DNA of 64,000 bases, from positions 7,499,501-7,563,500 of the forward strand of contig WPIO01000012.1 in NCBI GenBank assembly GCA_009760855.2, read 5' to 3'. Positions 23,535-35,179 of this stretch are shown here, piece by piece; positions within the stretch are counted from its first letter, which is position 1, and every line of letters begins with the position of its first letter. The position numbers and the translations under genes were made by a program. The stretch is from Cristatella mucedo. Its lineage: Eukaryota; Bryozoa; Phylactolaemata; Cristatellidae. The notes beneath the pieces are model-generated. The model was not told the origin of the DNA and searched no databases. It saw only the letters and a list, made by a program, of their open reading frames with translations.

Positions 23535-23785
23535 CCATGCGGCTTGTTCTTTGTTTGCTCATGCGTGGCGACACTGCACATGCCGCCACTAACCATGTTT
23601 GCATGCCGACTCTGTGCATGTCGTCTCCTAGGACGCTACGCTAGTTGACATCTAGCGAGCTACAGCACCATTCGCTCATGCTTCCTTAGCAGCACATGTA
23701 AATGGCCTAGAAAGAGATTAAGCTTTATGAAGGCGTTATGCATAAGTTTTATTACTATTAATTATTATTATTATTATTATTATTT
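23535..23785 (+). mobile_element. LINE-A 3' end, diverged, inverted relative to the previous copy
   Basis: The 3' UTR motifs CATGCCGCCACTAACCATG and TGTGCATGTC, a decayed stem-loop (GGCCTAGAAAGAGATTAAG) and a long ATT-repeat tail to 23785. Confidence 0.78.
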
Positions 23786-23989
23786 CGGGTACGGCAAATT
23801 GCAGCGTTGGCCGTGGCGGGAAATGTCCGGAGCTAGGCTTGCTGCGCATGCGTCTGGAGGCAGCTTCTACATCCTCTTGTCCTAGGTAAGTCACCTGGCC
23901 CGCGCTAACGATACGAGGTCAGCATTCTCAGGAGGTTCAATATCCGCTGCAGCGTACAGCTACGCGGCGGCTAATTAGATTTTGAATAC

Positions 23990-24278
23990 GATCTGTGCTA
24001 GCATCAGCTCAGTTTCTCTCGCCCTCTAGGCTGGCACGAGACACCGGCCACCCGAGCCGGCACCGGTGCCGGTGCCGGCGCGCATCTCTCCGCGCACCTT
24101 TGTCACGTCGCTGTCGCGTACCGGTGTCGCCTTGCCGACGCGTTCGCTCGCCGCAAGATTTTGAGAGCGCTCCAGCTTGCTTCCGTAGACGCGTAGCGTG
24201 AGGCCGCTGTAAGCGCCGCTGGCGACCTCTCGTTTTCTCCTTCTCTACAGCAGCTGAGCGTCACCTGTTGCATAAGCC
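23990..24278 (+). promoter_or_regulatory. CpG-rich leader / probable promoter of paralogue 2
   Basis: GC- and CpG-rich, including the near-palindromic GCACCGGTGCCGGTGCCGGC at about 24060. GTAAGC at about 24209 and CTTCTCTACAG at about 24250 read as splice donor and acceptor 42 bp apart. Such an intron would be unusually short, and the true donor may lie further upstream. Everything after the acceptor (CAGCTGAGCG...) would be 5' UTR leading to the ATG at 24279. Confidence 0.45.
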
Positions 24279-24935
24279 ATGTCGTCGAAAAAGATCGTCG
24301 TCCTGGGAGCGACGGGACCTACGGGAGTCGAAGTGGTCAGCCAAGCACTGCAGAGAGGCTACCAAGTGCTGGCCTTCGTGCGAAGCCCGGAGAAGCTGGC
24401 GAGCATCAAGTCGGAGAATCTCCAAGTGGTGCAGGGAGACGTGTACTCCGCCAGCGACCTTTCGGCCGCCTTCAAGGGATGCGACGCTGTGCTGTCGGCC
24501 CTTGGGGTCCGAGGCTCGGGCAAGACTACTTTTTACGAGGACACCAACAAGCAGGTCGTTGAAGCTCTGCAGCAGGCTGGCGTCAAGAGGTTCATTGCGG
24601 TGACGGCTTGGTACACGGTGCCGTCGTCGCACGAGCCTTTTGTCATAAAGTACATGGTGAAGCCGCTGTTCATTGGCAACTTCCTCAGCAGCATGGCAGT
24701 CATGGAGACGGATCTGGCCTCAACTGGCCAGGACCTGGACTACACCGTTGTCAGACCGCCCAGGCTAATCGATGGACCGAGCACACAAAAGCAGTTCGTG
24801 ACCGACGACGTCAACGTTTGCGTTCCCAGCATGAGTGGTGCTCAGTTGGCACGTGGCGATTTGGCACGCTTCATGCTGGACGAGCTGGCTGAGAGAAAGT
24901 TCCTCAAGAAGATGGTTGCCGTGGCTACTAAGTGA
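24279..24935 (+). CDS. BLVRB-like NAD(P)H-binding oxidoreductase, paralogue 2
   Basis: A complete 218-residue single-exon coding region. Rossmann motif GATGPTG at 10-16; FVRSPEKL with Arg35 where the family binds the NADP phosphate; QGDVYSASDLSAAF at 52-65 (end of the dinucleotide fold); TAWY at 109-112; YTVVRPPRL at 155-163; DLARFML near 194-200. Order and length match the BLVRB / flavin reductase family (atypical short-chain dehydrogenases, cytosolic, NADPH-dependent); the natural substrate is not shown. CCATG context and the start of homology support ATG 24279. A consensus splice donor, CCAG|GTGAGA, sits 6 bp past the stop, so the 3' UTR is probably spliced. AATAAA occurs at 25243. GC content is above the flanks, and the 17.6-kb fragment derives from this gene or a close sister. 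Confidence 0.9.
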   Translation: MSSKKIVVLGATGPTGVEVVSQALQRGYQVLAFVRSPEKLASIKSENLQVVQGDVYSASDLSAAFKGCDAVLSALGVRGSGKTTFYEDTNKQVVEALQQAGVKRFIAVTAWYTVPSSHEPFVIKYMVKPLFIGNFLSSMAVMETDLASTGQDLDYTVVRPPRLIDGPSTQKQFVTDDVNVCVPSMSGAQLARGDLARFMLDELAERKFLKKMVAVATK

Positions 24936-24999
24936 AACCAGGTGAGATGAGGCAACATCAGCTATCTTCTCGGATTGATTTGTGCACTATAGTTATAAA

Positions 25000-25685
25000 T
25001 GATCAAGATTGAATACCCCTAAATAGGCAACATTTCAAAATAATTGTCATAGTGAAGACAAATGTATTTGAAATGAGTTCATCCAACTCCTTTACTTATT
25101 AAAATTGTTTCCTCTGTGTCATTAGATCACCAATTAATTTCTGCCTTCGTAAAAATTTCTATCGTTGATAAAAAATTAGTGTGACCCTATCACAACTTTT
25201 GTGTTGCCATGTTTAAGTCAGGGTTTAATTTCTTTTAACAGGAATAAATTTCGGGACTACCCGAAGAAAAGTTCTCACCCCTGCACCAAAGTTTATTTTA
25301 TTTTTCTTGCCAACTTTGTGCTTGCTTGTACTAGCATTTTTTACCTGTCTTGCATCGTAGTCTCATGGTAAGTAGTTTGCATGAATGACATGTAGAGTTT
25401 CTACATGCATGTACCTGCTGTCGACAGTTTCATGCTACTTCCGTTCGGTTTCTCATAGCTTATTGCCCTAGGCAACATTTAAACGTTCAGAGCCTCGCAG
25501 CACTCCAGGTAGAGATGCTCATTGTGACTTTTTATATTCAGATTTCTTGACTGTAGCTGTTGTTGTTATAAGTGTCTGTAAGTTAGCCTTATCTTGAGTT
25601 TAAGGTAGTAAGTATAGCAGTGATTAGGTAGTGATTAGCCCACAATGTGGAAGTTTAGCTTATCATAGGATTCCAAGCCGTTTGT
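25000..25685. other. 3' flank of paralogue 2, no recognisable gene
   Basis: AT-rich, probably 3' UTR, intron or intergenic DNA, with AATAAA at 25243-25248. Confidence 0.45.
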
Positions 25686-25689
25686 CCAC

Positions 25690-25990
25690 CAAAAGATACA
25701 GAAAATGCATACTTCTTAAAAGAAACTAAAACGCATTTATTTATCATAGCATTTAGTGGGTCCCTGTGATTCGTTCAGTATGTGCTTATGCATGCTGACA
25801 CTGTGCATGCTGCCACTAACCATACTTACATACTGACCCTGTGCATGTCACCCCTAACCGCGTTATTCTTGTTTATTGAGCATGCTACCACTAGCCATTT
25901 GATCGTGCTTCGTTTGCAGCAAATGTAAGGTGCCTAAAAAGAGATCAAGTTCTCTGATGGTGCTATATCAAATGTATTATTATTATTACT
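25690..25990 (+). mobile_element. LINE-A 3' end
   Basis: The last codons (ACGCATTTATTTATCATAGC, matching the KTYLFITAF-type end), the 3' UTR with TGCATGCTGCCACTAACC, the stem-loop and ATT repeats to 25989. Confidence 0.82.
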
Positions 25991-27550
25991 TCAAGTAAAA
26001 GTTCTGTCAAATTCCCCCTAAACTTCTACCCCCTACTCCCTTGGCAAGATAGTTGCTCTAGTTCGTGCATTATGCAGATTTTGGACTGGGCCGACTTCTG
26101 AAATGTGCTGTGTGTCGACCGGGCTAAGGTCGTGTGACTTTTGCTGCAAGTGTTACTGGAGCACTTGATGATGCAAGCTGTGATCAGAACGGTTTATCGA
26201 GGCTGCCCTGTGTTCAAGGCTTCTGTTGCAGTACGACAATAGTTCTCTAGGAATATAGGAATAAGCTTGGTAATTCCATAATTCCGTGCTGACTGCCTCT
26301 TTGATGTGTTAGCCGCAGAGCGCTCAACAGAGTACCCAAACCGACACCCACTCATAAGATCACAGACCCCACCCATTCCCACCCAGTACCAATGGATATA
26401 GCTGGGAATGGGTATGAGTACCCAGTTGAGGGCTCTGGTTAGCAGTCTCAGCTAATGAGAGCATCAGCCTCATATCTTAAGATGAGGTGGCTGGCTATGA
26501 TAATGATTTGGTACCTAGTGTGTAGTTGTTATTGCATCAACTTCAGTATGCTCCACTAGCAGTGATGATCAAGGATAGATCTTTAATCTATTGACGGCTG
26601 ACAATGGCTGACACGTAATTTCGAAGGACTTGTAATAAGTGTACATACTTCACTTACGCGATGCTTTCTTCCTAAACTGCACGTCTCTGTTGTGCTGCAT
26701 GCCTACCACATGGTTTTGGCTGTGTCCCAGGTTAGTAAGCCGTGGCCCGCTCGTGGGATATTTATTTGAATCTCATACATAGGTCATCTATCAGATCTAG
26801 ATCATATGCCTGCATATTCATTCCTGATGTTGGGCCTTTGGCAGATTTAGAAACAAATGTGAACTTGACGTATTTTGTGGGTATCTAAATTTTCAAAATT
26901 GTTGTCTATTGTATAATCTGGCATGTTCAATGCCCATTCAACATATCGTGGCTCATACATGAATTTTGCTCTGCTGCACTTGTGTTCTGCAGCCATCCAC
27001 TGAGCGACTTATGCGCTACTTGCTGATATGCTGAAGTACGCTTTTTCGTTGGTGACTAAATGAAAACTCATACCTGGCTGGGAAGTGGGTGCCTTTTCCA
27101 CCCTGGCCGCTAATTTTCTTATCCTGGCACTGCAAGTAGTCCGGTAATAGCATTTTACACCCTCACTTCGCTGTGTGGTTGGTCATTGTGTAGAAGCCAT
27201 TAGAACGAATGCCACTCTATCTGCAATCAATGTGGTCGGAAGTGCTGTTGTTGCCCCTCTCGGCCGGTCTATGTAGAAACCCAAACTGCCAATGTGGAGT
27301 CTGTGGCTTTGTGCTTTTTTGTTGCTGCTTCTCAATTGATAATAATCGGTTCGAATCGCTTCTAGTCCAGGATAAGTACCGAAAGTCTATTCTGGAGGTT
27401 ACGAGCTTTGCAGTGAAGACTTCGGCTCACATAGTCGCCATAGGAACCCAAACTGTATTCCTTTTCAGGAGGTATAGCTATTGTATGGTAGTTAGCTATT
27501 CTGGCAAGTTAACCTTTGAATATAGTGCTCAAAGTACGTACACACTGCTG
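25991..27550. other. No recognisable gene or repeat
   Basis: The open frame at 27209-27553 (114 codons, Cys-rich start) has no convincing similarity and runs into the LINE-A tail fragment. I do not call it a gene. Confidence 0.4.
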
Positions 27551-27622
27551 TAAAGCACCTGAACAGAGATTGAGTTCTCTGAGGGTGCTTTATCAAGTGC
27601 ATTATTATTATTATTATTACCC
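27551..27622 (+). mobile_element. LINE-A/SINE-2 tail-only fragment
   Basis: A 70-bp piece holding only the stem-loop (AAGCACC...GGTGCTTT around AGAGATTGAGTTCTCT) and ATT repeats. The outer stem changed as a compensating pair (GCACC with GGTGC). Confidence 0.8.
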
Positions 27623-27624
27623 AG

Positions 27625-29485
27625 CTCTCCGTTTGGCTACACTGTACCGTGTAACTAAATAAAAAAAAAATCACCAGACGGTGCCGCTGCCACGGCCCTT
27701 GCAAATGTCTTAATCGAGGGATACTGAATCTCAGCCTTTAGTTTCGGTATTTATACAGTTCTGCTCAACATTGACAGCCCTTTTTAAGTTCATAGTCTCT
27801 ATTAAGTTGTAGCATTTTTATGTCCAATGTCAACTATGATTACATATGCAAATTGGCAAGCTACATCCCCTTCTCCCTTTCTTGACATTCACCAGTGCTG
27901 CGCCGAAATGTACATTAAAATAAATACATCACCAACGACTCCGTATTAAGGTAGCATCAGTGAGTATGCTAAAGCTTACAAATATAGCTACCTTTTTATT
28001 AGAAAATATTTACGATGGATACGGCATTATGCAAGCAGTTGGGGGTTCTTTAGAAATTCTATCTGCTTCTTCAAAAGGTCTCCTGTCAGCAGAGACGAAT
28101 AATTTGATAACAGTTTATGAAATATCATTATATTCATGCCTACATAGTGCTTAAGGGTGGTTATCATAATGTATGCTAAATCGGGCATATTACGCGTGCA
28201 TTTTTGCCGGTAACATTTGCATTGACTGCTGTGGTAATTCTTTGCCTGATCTTGGCTCTTTATTGGTCGTGTGCTTTTTCAATGTATTGATATTATTCTG
28301 GACAGCTGCTCGTGAAGGGCATCTATGTATCAGCCCAACTTTCAATGTATAGATAGGGTTGATTTTGATCCACTATGACTTGTATCTGAGACCATGTAAG
28401 TGCTATTCTAATGGAAATAGCATTTGCACCTGCTATTCAAAAATGTACTCTATAGATTCCTCTTTTTTGATCAGTCCTGTTTGATCGTGATTGTGCATGC
28501 GCTCTGGTTTCTTGATGCAAGCGATACAGTTAATTATCATTTTTTTAAAGCTACTAGCGCTTTTAAGCATATAGACAGCCTATTTGTGCCGTGCATGCCT
28601 GAGTTTATCCATACAAGTTTTGGGCCCACGTATATCTAATTGCATGCTGCTTGATTTTTTAGATGCACTGCCAAAAGCAAAGTACCTTTTTGAAGAGAAA
28701 GTATTAGATCTGATAACCGTGTAGTTAGTCTTCCATTGGTTGTAACTGTGGCACCTCGTTGTGTCGCAGGTGAAAACAACAATGTGTGGTTTGACATATG
28801 GTGGTGGTTGCTGCTAGCCATTTTCTAGTTCAGGTTGCCTGCCTATTGGCATACCTAAATACAGTTATACATGGAGAATCAAATTTGTTTTATCAGAGTG
28901 CTCCACAAACAGGGCACCGGTGTGCGTTGGTCCACACTCCTTCGTCCCGTCTTTGTTTCTTCTATCCGGTGTTTCCTCAGCAATGATGCTGTCCTGCAAA
29001 TATTTGTAAACCTTCCTCATGAACACTAGTCAATTGGAGAGCGACCTTTATACCGTAGAACAAAGTAAAGATGTCGGTGGATCTGTTTAAGAACTTTATT
29101 TTGTCAATCTCCAGTCTTGAAGCTTTAAATCTTTTAACAGCTACTCACCACCTTCCATTAAGATATCTTTCATCTTGAGATATTTACCACATTTCAGAAG
29201 CAGGAACGGTAATCTTGTGACACTTACCGAGTGATCGGGTGTGTTTACACAAGTTGGATCATACTGCTGAGGTTACTGTGAACAGGGTGTGGTAATGCGA
29301 GGGGGTGTCATCTTGTGTCTGCCTGATGGTCTAACTCACCTCACTAGCTCCAGCATCAAAGCTGGAGTGGTTAAGACAAAATACTAGAGGTAAAGTTGTT
29401 GCCATTGAGCCGCTCGACTGACTTCTGTATGAGGTATTATAGACGATCGCTTGCCGACAGTTGTCAACATTGTTTGACTTGTGTA
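27625..29485. other. No recognisable gene or repeat
   Basis: AT-rich DNA with short open frames only. Confidence 0.4.
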
Positions 29486-29486
29486 A

Positions 29487-30594
29487 AGCTGCGTTTACGC
29501 GACAGACTTTCCCACAGATTTTGGACAGATTTCCCACAGATTTGGGCTCCTGCGTTATCATATGTCGCAACATTTGGGGGAGGAGCCAAGTGTGTAGGCT
29601 CATCAGCAGGAAAATCTATCTCAACGTTTTTGGTCCAGCCGACCAATCAAAACCCCGGGGCAAAGTCAAGTACACCCCACTGCACTAATAAAAATGGCTG
29701 GCATGCATAGGCTCGAGTTATATTGAGGCGTTCAGAGCTAGTCCTTGAATATGGGATCCTTATGCGATGTAACCAATGCTTCAGCCGTATCTACAGCAAA
29801 AGCTTGAAAAAGCATACAAAGCCTACCACAAATATTAGATCGTATGGAGACCGTGCTTTAGTTCGTATGCTCCCAAAGCCTGGAACTCACTCCAGACCTA
29901 CGACATCCCCTGACTTGGCCACATTTAAATAGAAACTTAAAATGCATCTCTTTATCACAGCATTTAGTAGGCCTCCGTGATTCGTCCTTTATGTTCTTAT
30001 GTGTGCTGATACTGTGCATGCTACCACTAACCAAACCTGCATGCTGACCCTGTGCATGTCACCCCTAACCATGTTATTCCCGTTATTTATTGAGCATGCT
30101 ACCACTAACCATTCGATTGTGCTTCCTTAGTAGCATATGTGAAGTGTCTAGAAAGAGACTGAGTTCTCTGAGGGCGCTATATGAAATGCATTGTTATTAT
30201 TACTAAAGCATGCACCGTGCGTCTGTTTATCAAATCTACCAACAAACCCGTAAAGGTGAGCGTTTACCCGGAGACTCCTAGCCAGCACAGGCAGAAATTG
30301 ATTTCGCCGATGCAGTCATCATTTTAGTGTAGTATGAGAAGAATATAAATAAAAGGAAGATCGGCATTTTAAAAAGGCTTTTCCGGGTAAGAGAGCGGTA
30401 CCAAGTAATGTGTGCGGCTACGGTTGAGCAGGTGTACTCTTTCCTACCACCTCCCAGACTAGAGCACGGGCTGTGGGCAGGACTACTTCATTCATCGAAT
30501 CTGTCGTGGGCGGGACTAAATCTGTCGTGTAAACGTCCTAACTAGGAGGTAAGTCTCCGTCTGTCAGGAGAAAGTCTGCCGTGTAAACGCAGCT
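29487..30594. mobile_element. Non-autonomous inverted-repeat DNA transposon, carrying a nested LINE-A 3' end
   Basis: The ends are a 24-bp inverted repeat: AGCTGCGTTTACGCGACAGA at 29487 and, inward on the - strand from 30594, AGCTGCGTTTACACGGCAGA; 22 of 24 positions match. An internal CTGTCGTGTAAACG at about 30522 repeats the end motif. There is no transposase. A LINE-A 3' end occupies about 29745-30205, so the original element was about 0.65 kb. The superfamily is unassigned and a target duplication is not clear. Confidence 0.65.
29745..30205 (+). mobile_element. LINE-A 3' end nested in the inverted-repeat element
   Basis: The SYGDRALVRMLPKPGTHS-type end of LINE-A ORF2 (frameshifted), then 3' UTR, stem-loop and a short ATT tail. 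Confidence 0.8.
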
Positions 30595-31194
30595 GAAGTC
30601 ACGTTGCAGATATCGTTGAAGGTCACCGGCTACACTGATGTTTTATGATTGTTGAGCAGCGCTCAATTGCAACAAAAATGTAAATTTTAAGTAGTAGCCC
30701 CGGGTTTGGTTCGGGCCCGAAAGTGACCATTTAGAGCCCGCATTTTACGCTCCCACGTACTAGGAGAAGGAGAACAGTCTCGCGAGTTCGATTGGTCGAA
30801 CAGTGGCCCGGTAAGCAAGAAGCCTCGGGAATATTTCTTGTAGGAGACCAAATTGCACCAAAGACTGAGGACGGGCATAGGTCGCTCGGTTTTTGGTGAG
30901 ACTATCCGTGTGCTTGTGCACCGTTCTTTTTGCTGCAGCTGGTTATTCACAATGGCCGAGAAAATCTATTTACTGTTAGTCTATTATGGCACTGGCGACC
31001 TTCTCTTTTTTTATGGTTTCTGATTGGCTCGTGATCCATTGTACTCGAGGCTCTTTATCTCCTACCAGACCAGAAGCCCACAGTCGTTTTATTTGTGTCG
31101 AATCAAGATTTCAGTAAACGTCTGATAACTTTGTTAGATGTACTGCTTAGTTGAGCTGAGCAGAAACCTCAAACCAGTTTTTCTTTGTTGGTCT

Positions 31195-31530
31195 CTGCCA
31201 AGCCGAAGGTGGCATGCTTGGTCGCAAGCCCATGGAGGCAGGCTTAGTTATGCCACTGCCCAGCAAATTCTAGGAAAACCCAAATGGGTAGGCATGGTCA
31301 CGGGGCCAGCGAGTCACACTTGGTCACCGGCCTTGGGGAGTCAAGATTGATCACGGGACGACGGAGTCGAGCTTGGTCACAGAACCAGGGAGGGAGTCTT
31401 GGTCTGGCGCCCAGGGGAGCAGGCTTGTTGATGCCCCTTTATTTCGTGCCTATGGAGTCAAGCTTGCTTATGCTTGTCACCGGATAGTAACAAAGGCTGC
31501 GATTTCCCAGCGACATAGGCTCGGTCACAG
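31195..31530. repeat. Degenerate ~30-bp minisatellite
   Basis: Imperfect repeats around GGAGTCAAGCTTGGTCACAG and AAAACCCAAATGGGTAGGC. The same family occurs at 44920-45300. The 67-70 codon open frames here come from the repeat. Confidence 0.6.
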
Positions 31531-31860
31531 ATCCAAGGAAGCAGCTGAGGCATTGCATTATTGTAGTTATCACACAGCTGTTTAAGGCAGAAATCGGCGA
31601 ACTGTTCTTTAACTAAGCGTACTATATTGGAACAATTATATAGTGCTAGATGTCTTTTAGACCAAGCTTCCGGATTTTAGCCCTACCCCATTGCTTAATG
31701 GGGACATCCTTGAGCTACTGGCTGTAAGTTTATATCCGTAGCTTAAAGCCTGTGTATAAACCTTTAGAACTGGTGTTTTGATGGAAGTTTTACTCCACTT
31801 CCGTAACCGGGCTGGTCAGAAGAAGCTTTTTCCTACACTCAAGAGATCGATTCCGATGCA

Positions 31861-31965
31861 CTATGCCGGACGAGCCCGCCCAGCGTGAACCACACTGGAC
31901 GAGTCCGCCTAGCGCGTCACACCGGTCGAGCCTGCCCACCGGTCGAGCCTGCCCAGAGCGTCAAT
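31861..31965. repeat. Short tandem repeat, about four units
   Basis: Units of about 25 bp built on GGTCGAGCCTGCCCA and GGACGAGCCCGCCCAGCGTG. Confidence 0.65.
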
Positions 31966-31969
31966 CTGG

Positions 31970-34955
31970 CCCACCTCAAGACGATTTTTGGAAATTCGTA
32001 ACCGCATCTTAATTATGCCCTCTGGTTCAGAACAGAACGCAGCCAGCGAAGGGTGCTTTTGTAAACCCGAAGCATCCTCCTAAATAAGGCGGACCCTGGA
32101 GCGTCGGACCAAAGGCGCTCCCACCATCGGCCGTACAAACGGAGGCGGCGATGTGTATGCGAGTCGCTCGTCTCCTTGGAGCCGCTGAAAATCGGTCGCC
32201 CTGTCCGTCGCTGTGCATGTAGGTACTAGCGTCGGGTCGTCTGCCACCGTTTAATTATTTGAGTCGGCGGCGAGCGTTTCTGCGGTCTACACTCGCGATC
32301 GGTCGGCGCTCTAGCCTTGCACTAATCGTAGATGGTGAGATTTGTCCTCGCACCGAAAATGGCTGCCGAAGAACTACTGTAGTGGTGCTGAAAAACTGGT
32401 CTTAATGTACTTGCCCTGGTTAGAGTTCCCACGATTCCTTTTTCGTGAGAAGCGAGAGCAAATTCATCTGATTAAGGAAAGACTGTGCATGGCGCTCCGT
32501 CAGGGCGTTTGAACTTCAAAAATGCGCTTAGTCGTACATAGATAGTCTCGAAAGAATCACGAATGGCAAATTTGTCAAGTCTTTGCACTTGCACCTCAAC
32601 CCAGTCGATAGGCCGGTACCACGGGCTCATAGGCAGTTCACACCGCGGCCTTTGAACTGTAATAATTAGATCAAATCTTTCCTTTTAAACTCACGGATTC
32701 GCTGATTGTTTTCAGATACATAACAGAAGAAAAAGGATAAAAAGAAACACCCTGGGCTTGTAAGACGAACCGATATCTAGCATAGGTGTAAGACGGAAAA
32801 TATTCAGCTATTAGGTTGGGAGAGTTTCTCCACTTCAACACTCGGACAGTTTGTTCAGGTTAAAAAATAGTAGTTGCACTCCCAGAGTCTCACCTGAATG
32901 CACAATTTACGTATTTCAGTGGTCTCGCAGCAGCTTTATTATTAACTTAATTATTAACTTATTATTAACTCAAGTTCGTGACAGTTTCGAAATGACTTAT
33001 TCTGCTCGTCATGTGGCAAGCTTCGGATAAGTACAAGCACTCCAGCAAAGCACAACCACATAATAATTTTAACAATTACTGTCTATAATGTACAGTTTTG
33101 GCAGCCGCTAGGCTCGAAGTTTCCAGTTAAGGCGGAGTCAAAACCCTTAGGCACGCTGCAGTTAAACATTTACCACACTGCAGACAGCGCATTCGGCATC
33201 GGCCTGTACTCGCGTAGAAGGTATGTTTTGTACAATGTGGCATTGCAAGCAATTCGCACGAGTTTGGCGAATTGGTCATGCGAGTGAATTTCAGCCCGGA
33301 GGTTTTCGCCAAAGATGTCATAATGTTCCTAACAGGAACTGGGCAGGCAGCAAAGCTATTGATAACAGACATGAAACCAATTTTCGCCCCGAAACTAAAA
33401 TTTCTCTAGCTCGAACGGCTCTAGATTTCGATTTGTAACGGCTAATTTGGCCGGAACGGACCAGATTATGCGCTTGCAGACACTCGGCGACAGTGGTTCA
33501 GAATTAAGATATCCTTGCACGCTGGAGCAGCCTCTCAGCTACTCACAATGCCTCGACAGAATCTATCAGTGCATCTCAGCGTGGTGCCATTACGTCCTTT
33601 CTCTTTCTTTCTCTTCCTCGTCTCGAAGTTTTAATATTCCAAGATCTATTGCAGACATCCTTTCCGATACCTTCGTGTTTATATCATTCTCAACTACTCC
33701 AAAAATTGCAGGTTAATTGAATGAAGTAAATTTTTCTCGCGAAGCAACAACCTAGTAAAAGCGCGCAGAATACGGGCTATTTTTCACTCGTGCGAATTAA
33801 GGTATATTCAACAGCGCGCGTGCACGCTTTGACCACTCATTTGTAAGAATAGCATTGCTAAAGCGATCCTTCGAGTTTCCGCCTCTCTAAATGGGCGCAA
33901 AAATTCGGTCTGCCGAGCTGTCTTTGGATGTCAAATGAGTCGTGCAAGTAATGCCTTCTGCAGGCTAGCATGTCGAGCTCTCGATGTGGCTGTGACACTG
34001 GTCACAGAGCCTCGGACCGAACCGCAGCTGACGAAACCACCTCTCGGATTTGTGTCTCATTAGATTGCTGACAGAATCCTGACAACGTGCCTCTTGGTTC
34101 TTGGCAAGCACAGCCGATGTAGATGCCCCGAAGACTTCTCACGTAGGCGGTAGTAGCTTCTGTACATTTAAAGAGTTCAGGTGGGCCACAGGAGTCCACC
34201 TGCCGACAGCCGCACCTTCGAGCGCGTGCGCAGCTGCTCTTGCATCGCTTGCACTGCATACTCGTGTGCGTCCATCTCGCTTCCGGCTGTAAGCGCCATT
34301 GGCGAGCTGCAATGCTGAGGACGGCGGAGCTAGCTACACGGCGGGCCCCACGTGAACGGCACTACCTTACGAAACCGGTCTGCGTTCGGTATCAATGCAG
34401 CCAGTCAGCCGTAGGCTGGTCTCTAAGAGACTCATTGTTCCCGCAAGCGAAAGCACAATAGCTGTTTCGCGCAGTGAATGTGAAGGTCGGGCAACGCCGT
34501 CTAATGCAGACGCGAGTTATACAATCACTGGAGGATCCTCAGGGTAAGCCGTGCTTCAAAGCGAAGTGAGGCGCACATTAATCCCCAGGTACAACTCTGG
34601 GCGATCGGCACAAAATTCCGACCCCGCGGCGGGTGCAGTGCAAAGGCGGCCCTCTGCGAATAATGTCGTCTCGATATTGTCCCTCCCACCATGAAGCTGT
34701 CTGCGCAGCCTGGACTGTTAGCAAGGTCGGCTTCATGATGAGTCTGCAAATCAAACTGTTCGTCTTCGCGAGACTTTGCGCTTTGCTGTCAAGCCGTCTA
34801 TCATCAACCATCTCCTTGACCGCTCCCAGATTAGCTCCTTAACAAGTGGTCTTTGTGGTAACCTAGCCGATCGCTTCTCTTGCTTCCTCGTCAGCAAGAT
34901 AAACAAGATATGAGAGTCCATCCATAGGGTTGCGGCATCCCCGCTGGACTCTTGT
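31970..34955. other. No recognisable gene
   Basis: A moderately CpG-rich part at 32050-32360 ends near GTAGATG|GTGAGA (about 32331), and 34285-34310 repeats a GCTGTAAGCGCCATTGGCGA string close to the donor region of paralogue 2 (GCTGTAAGCGCCGCTGGCGA). Either could be a first exon for the 39.6-kb paralogue, but nothing proves it. Open frames at 34002-34850 are unconvincing. Confidence 0.3.
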
Positions 34956-34959
34956 CCCT

Positions 34960-35150
34960 CAATTAAATAAATAAATCCTAGCTGATTTAACAGCCTCTTT
35001 TGTATAGCGACAGAAGAGCCTTTACGGCTATCACCACCGCTTGCAGTGGCGATAAAGGATCGCCCCGCCGCAGGAATCGAACCCACGACCTCGGGACCGA
35101 GGCCGTGAAAGCAACCGCCTTACCTAGTGTGCCATCACGGCTCACCATTA
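34960..35150 (-). mobile_element. SINE-1 copy, full length
   Basis: B-box region GAATCGAACCCACGACC on the + strand at about 35073, a TTACCTAGTGTGCCATC A-box complement at about 35121 and a TTAAATAAATAAAT tail at 34961. It lies just upstream of the LINE-A copy at 35180. Confidence 0.87.
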
Positions 35151-35179
35151 CATCAAGACAGGAATCGCCCATCGATTCC

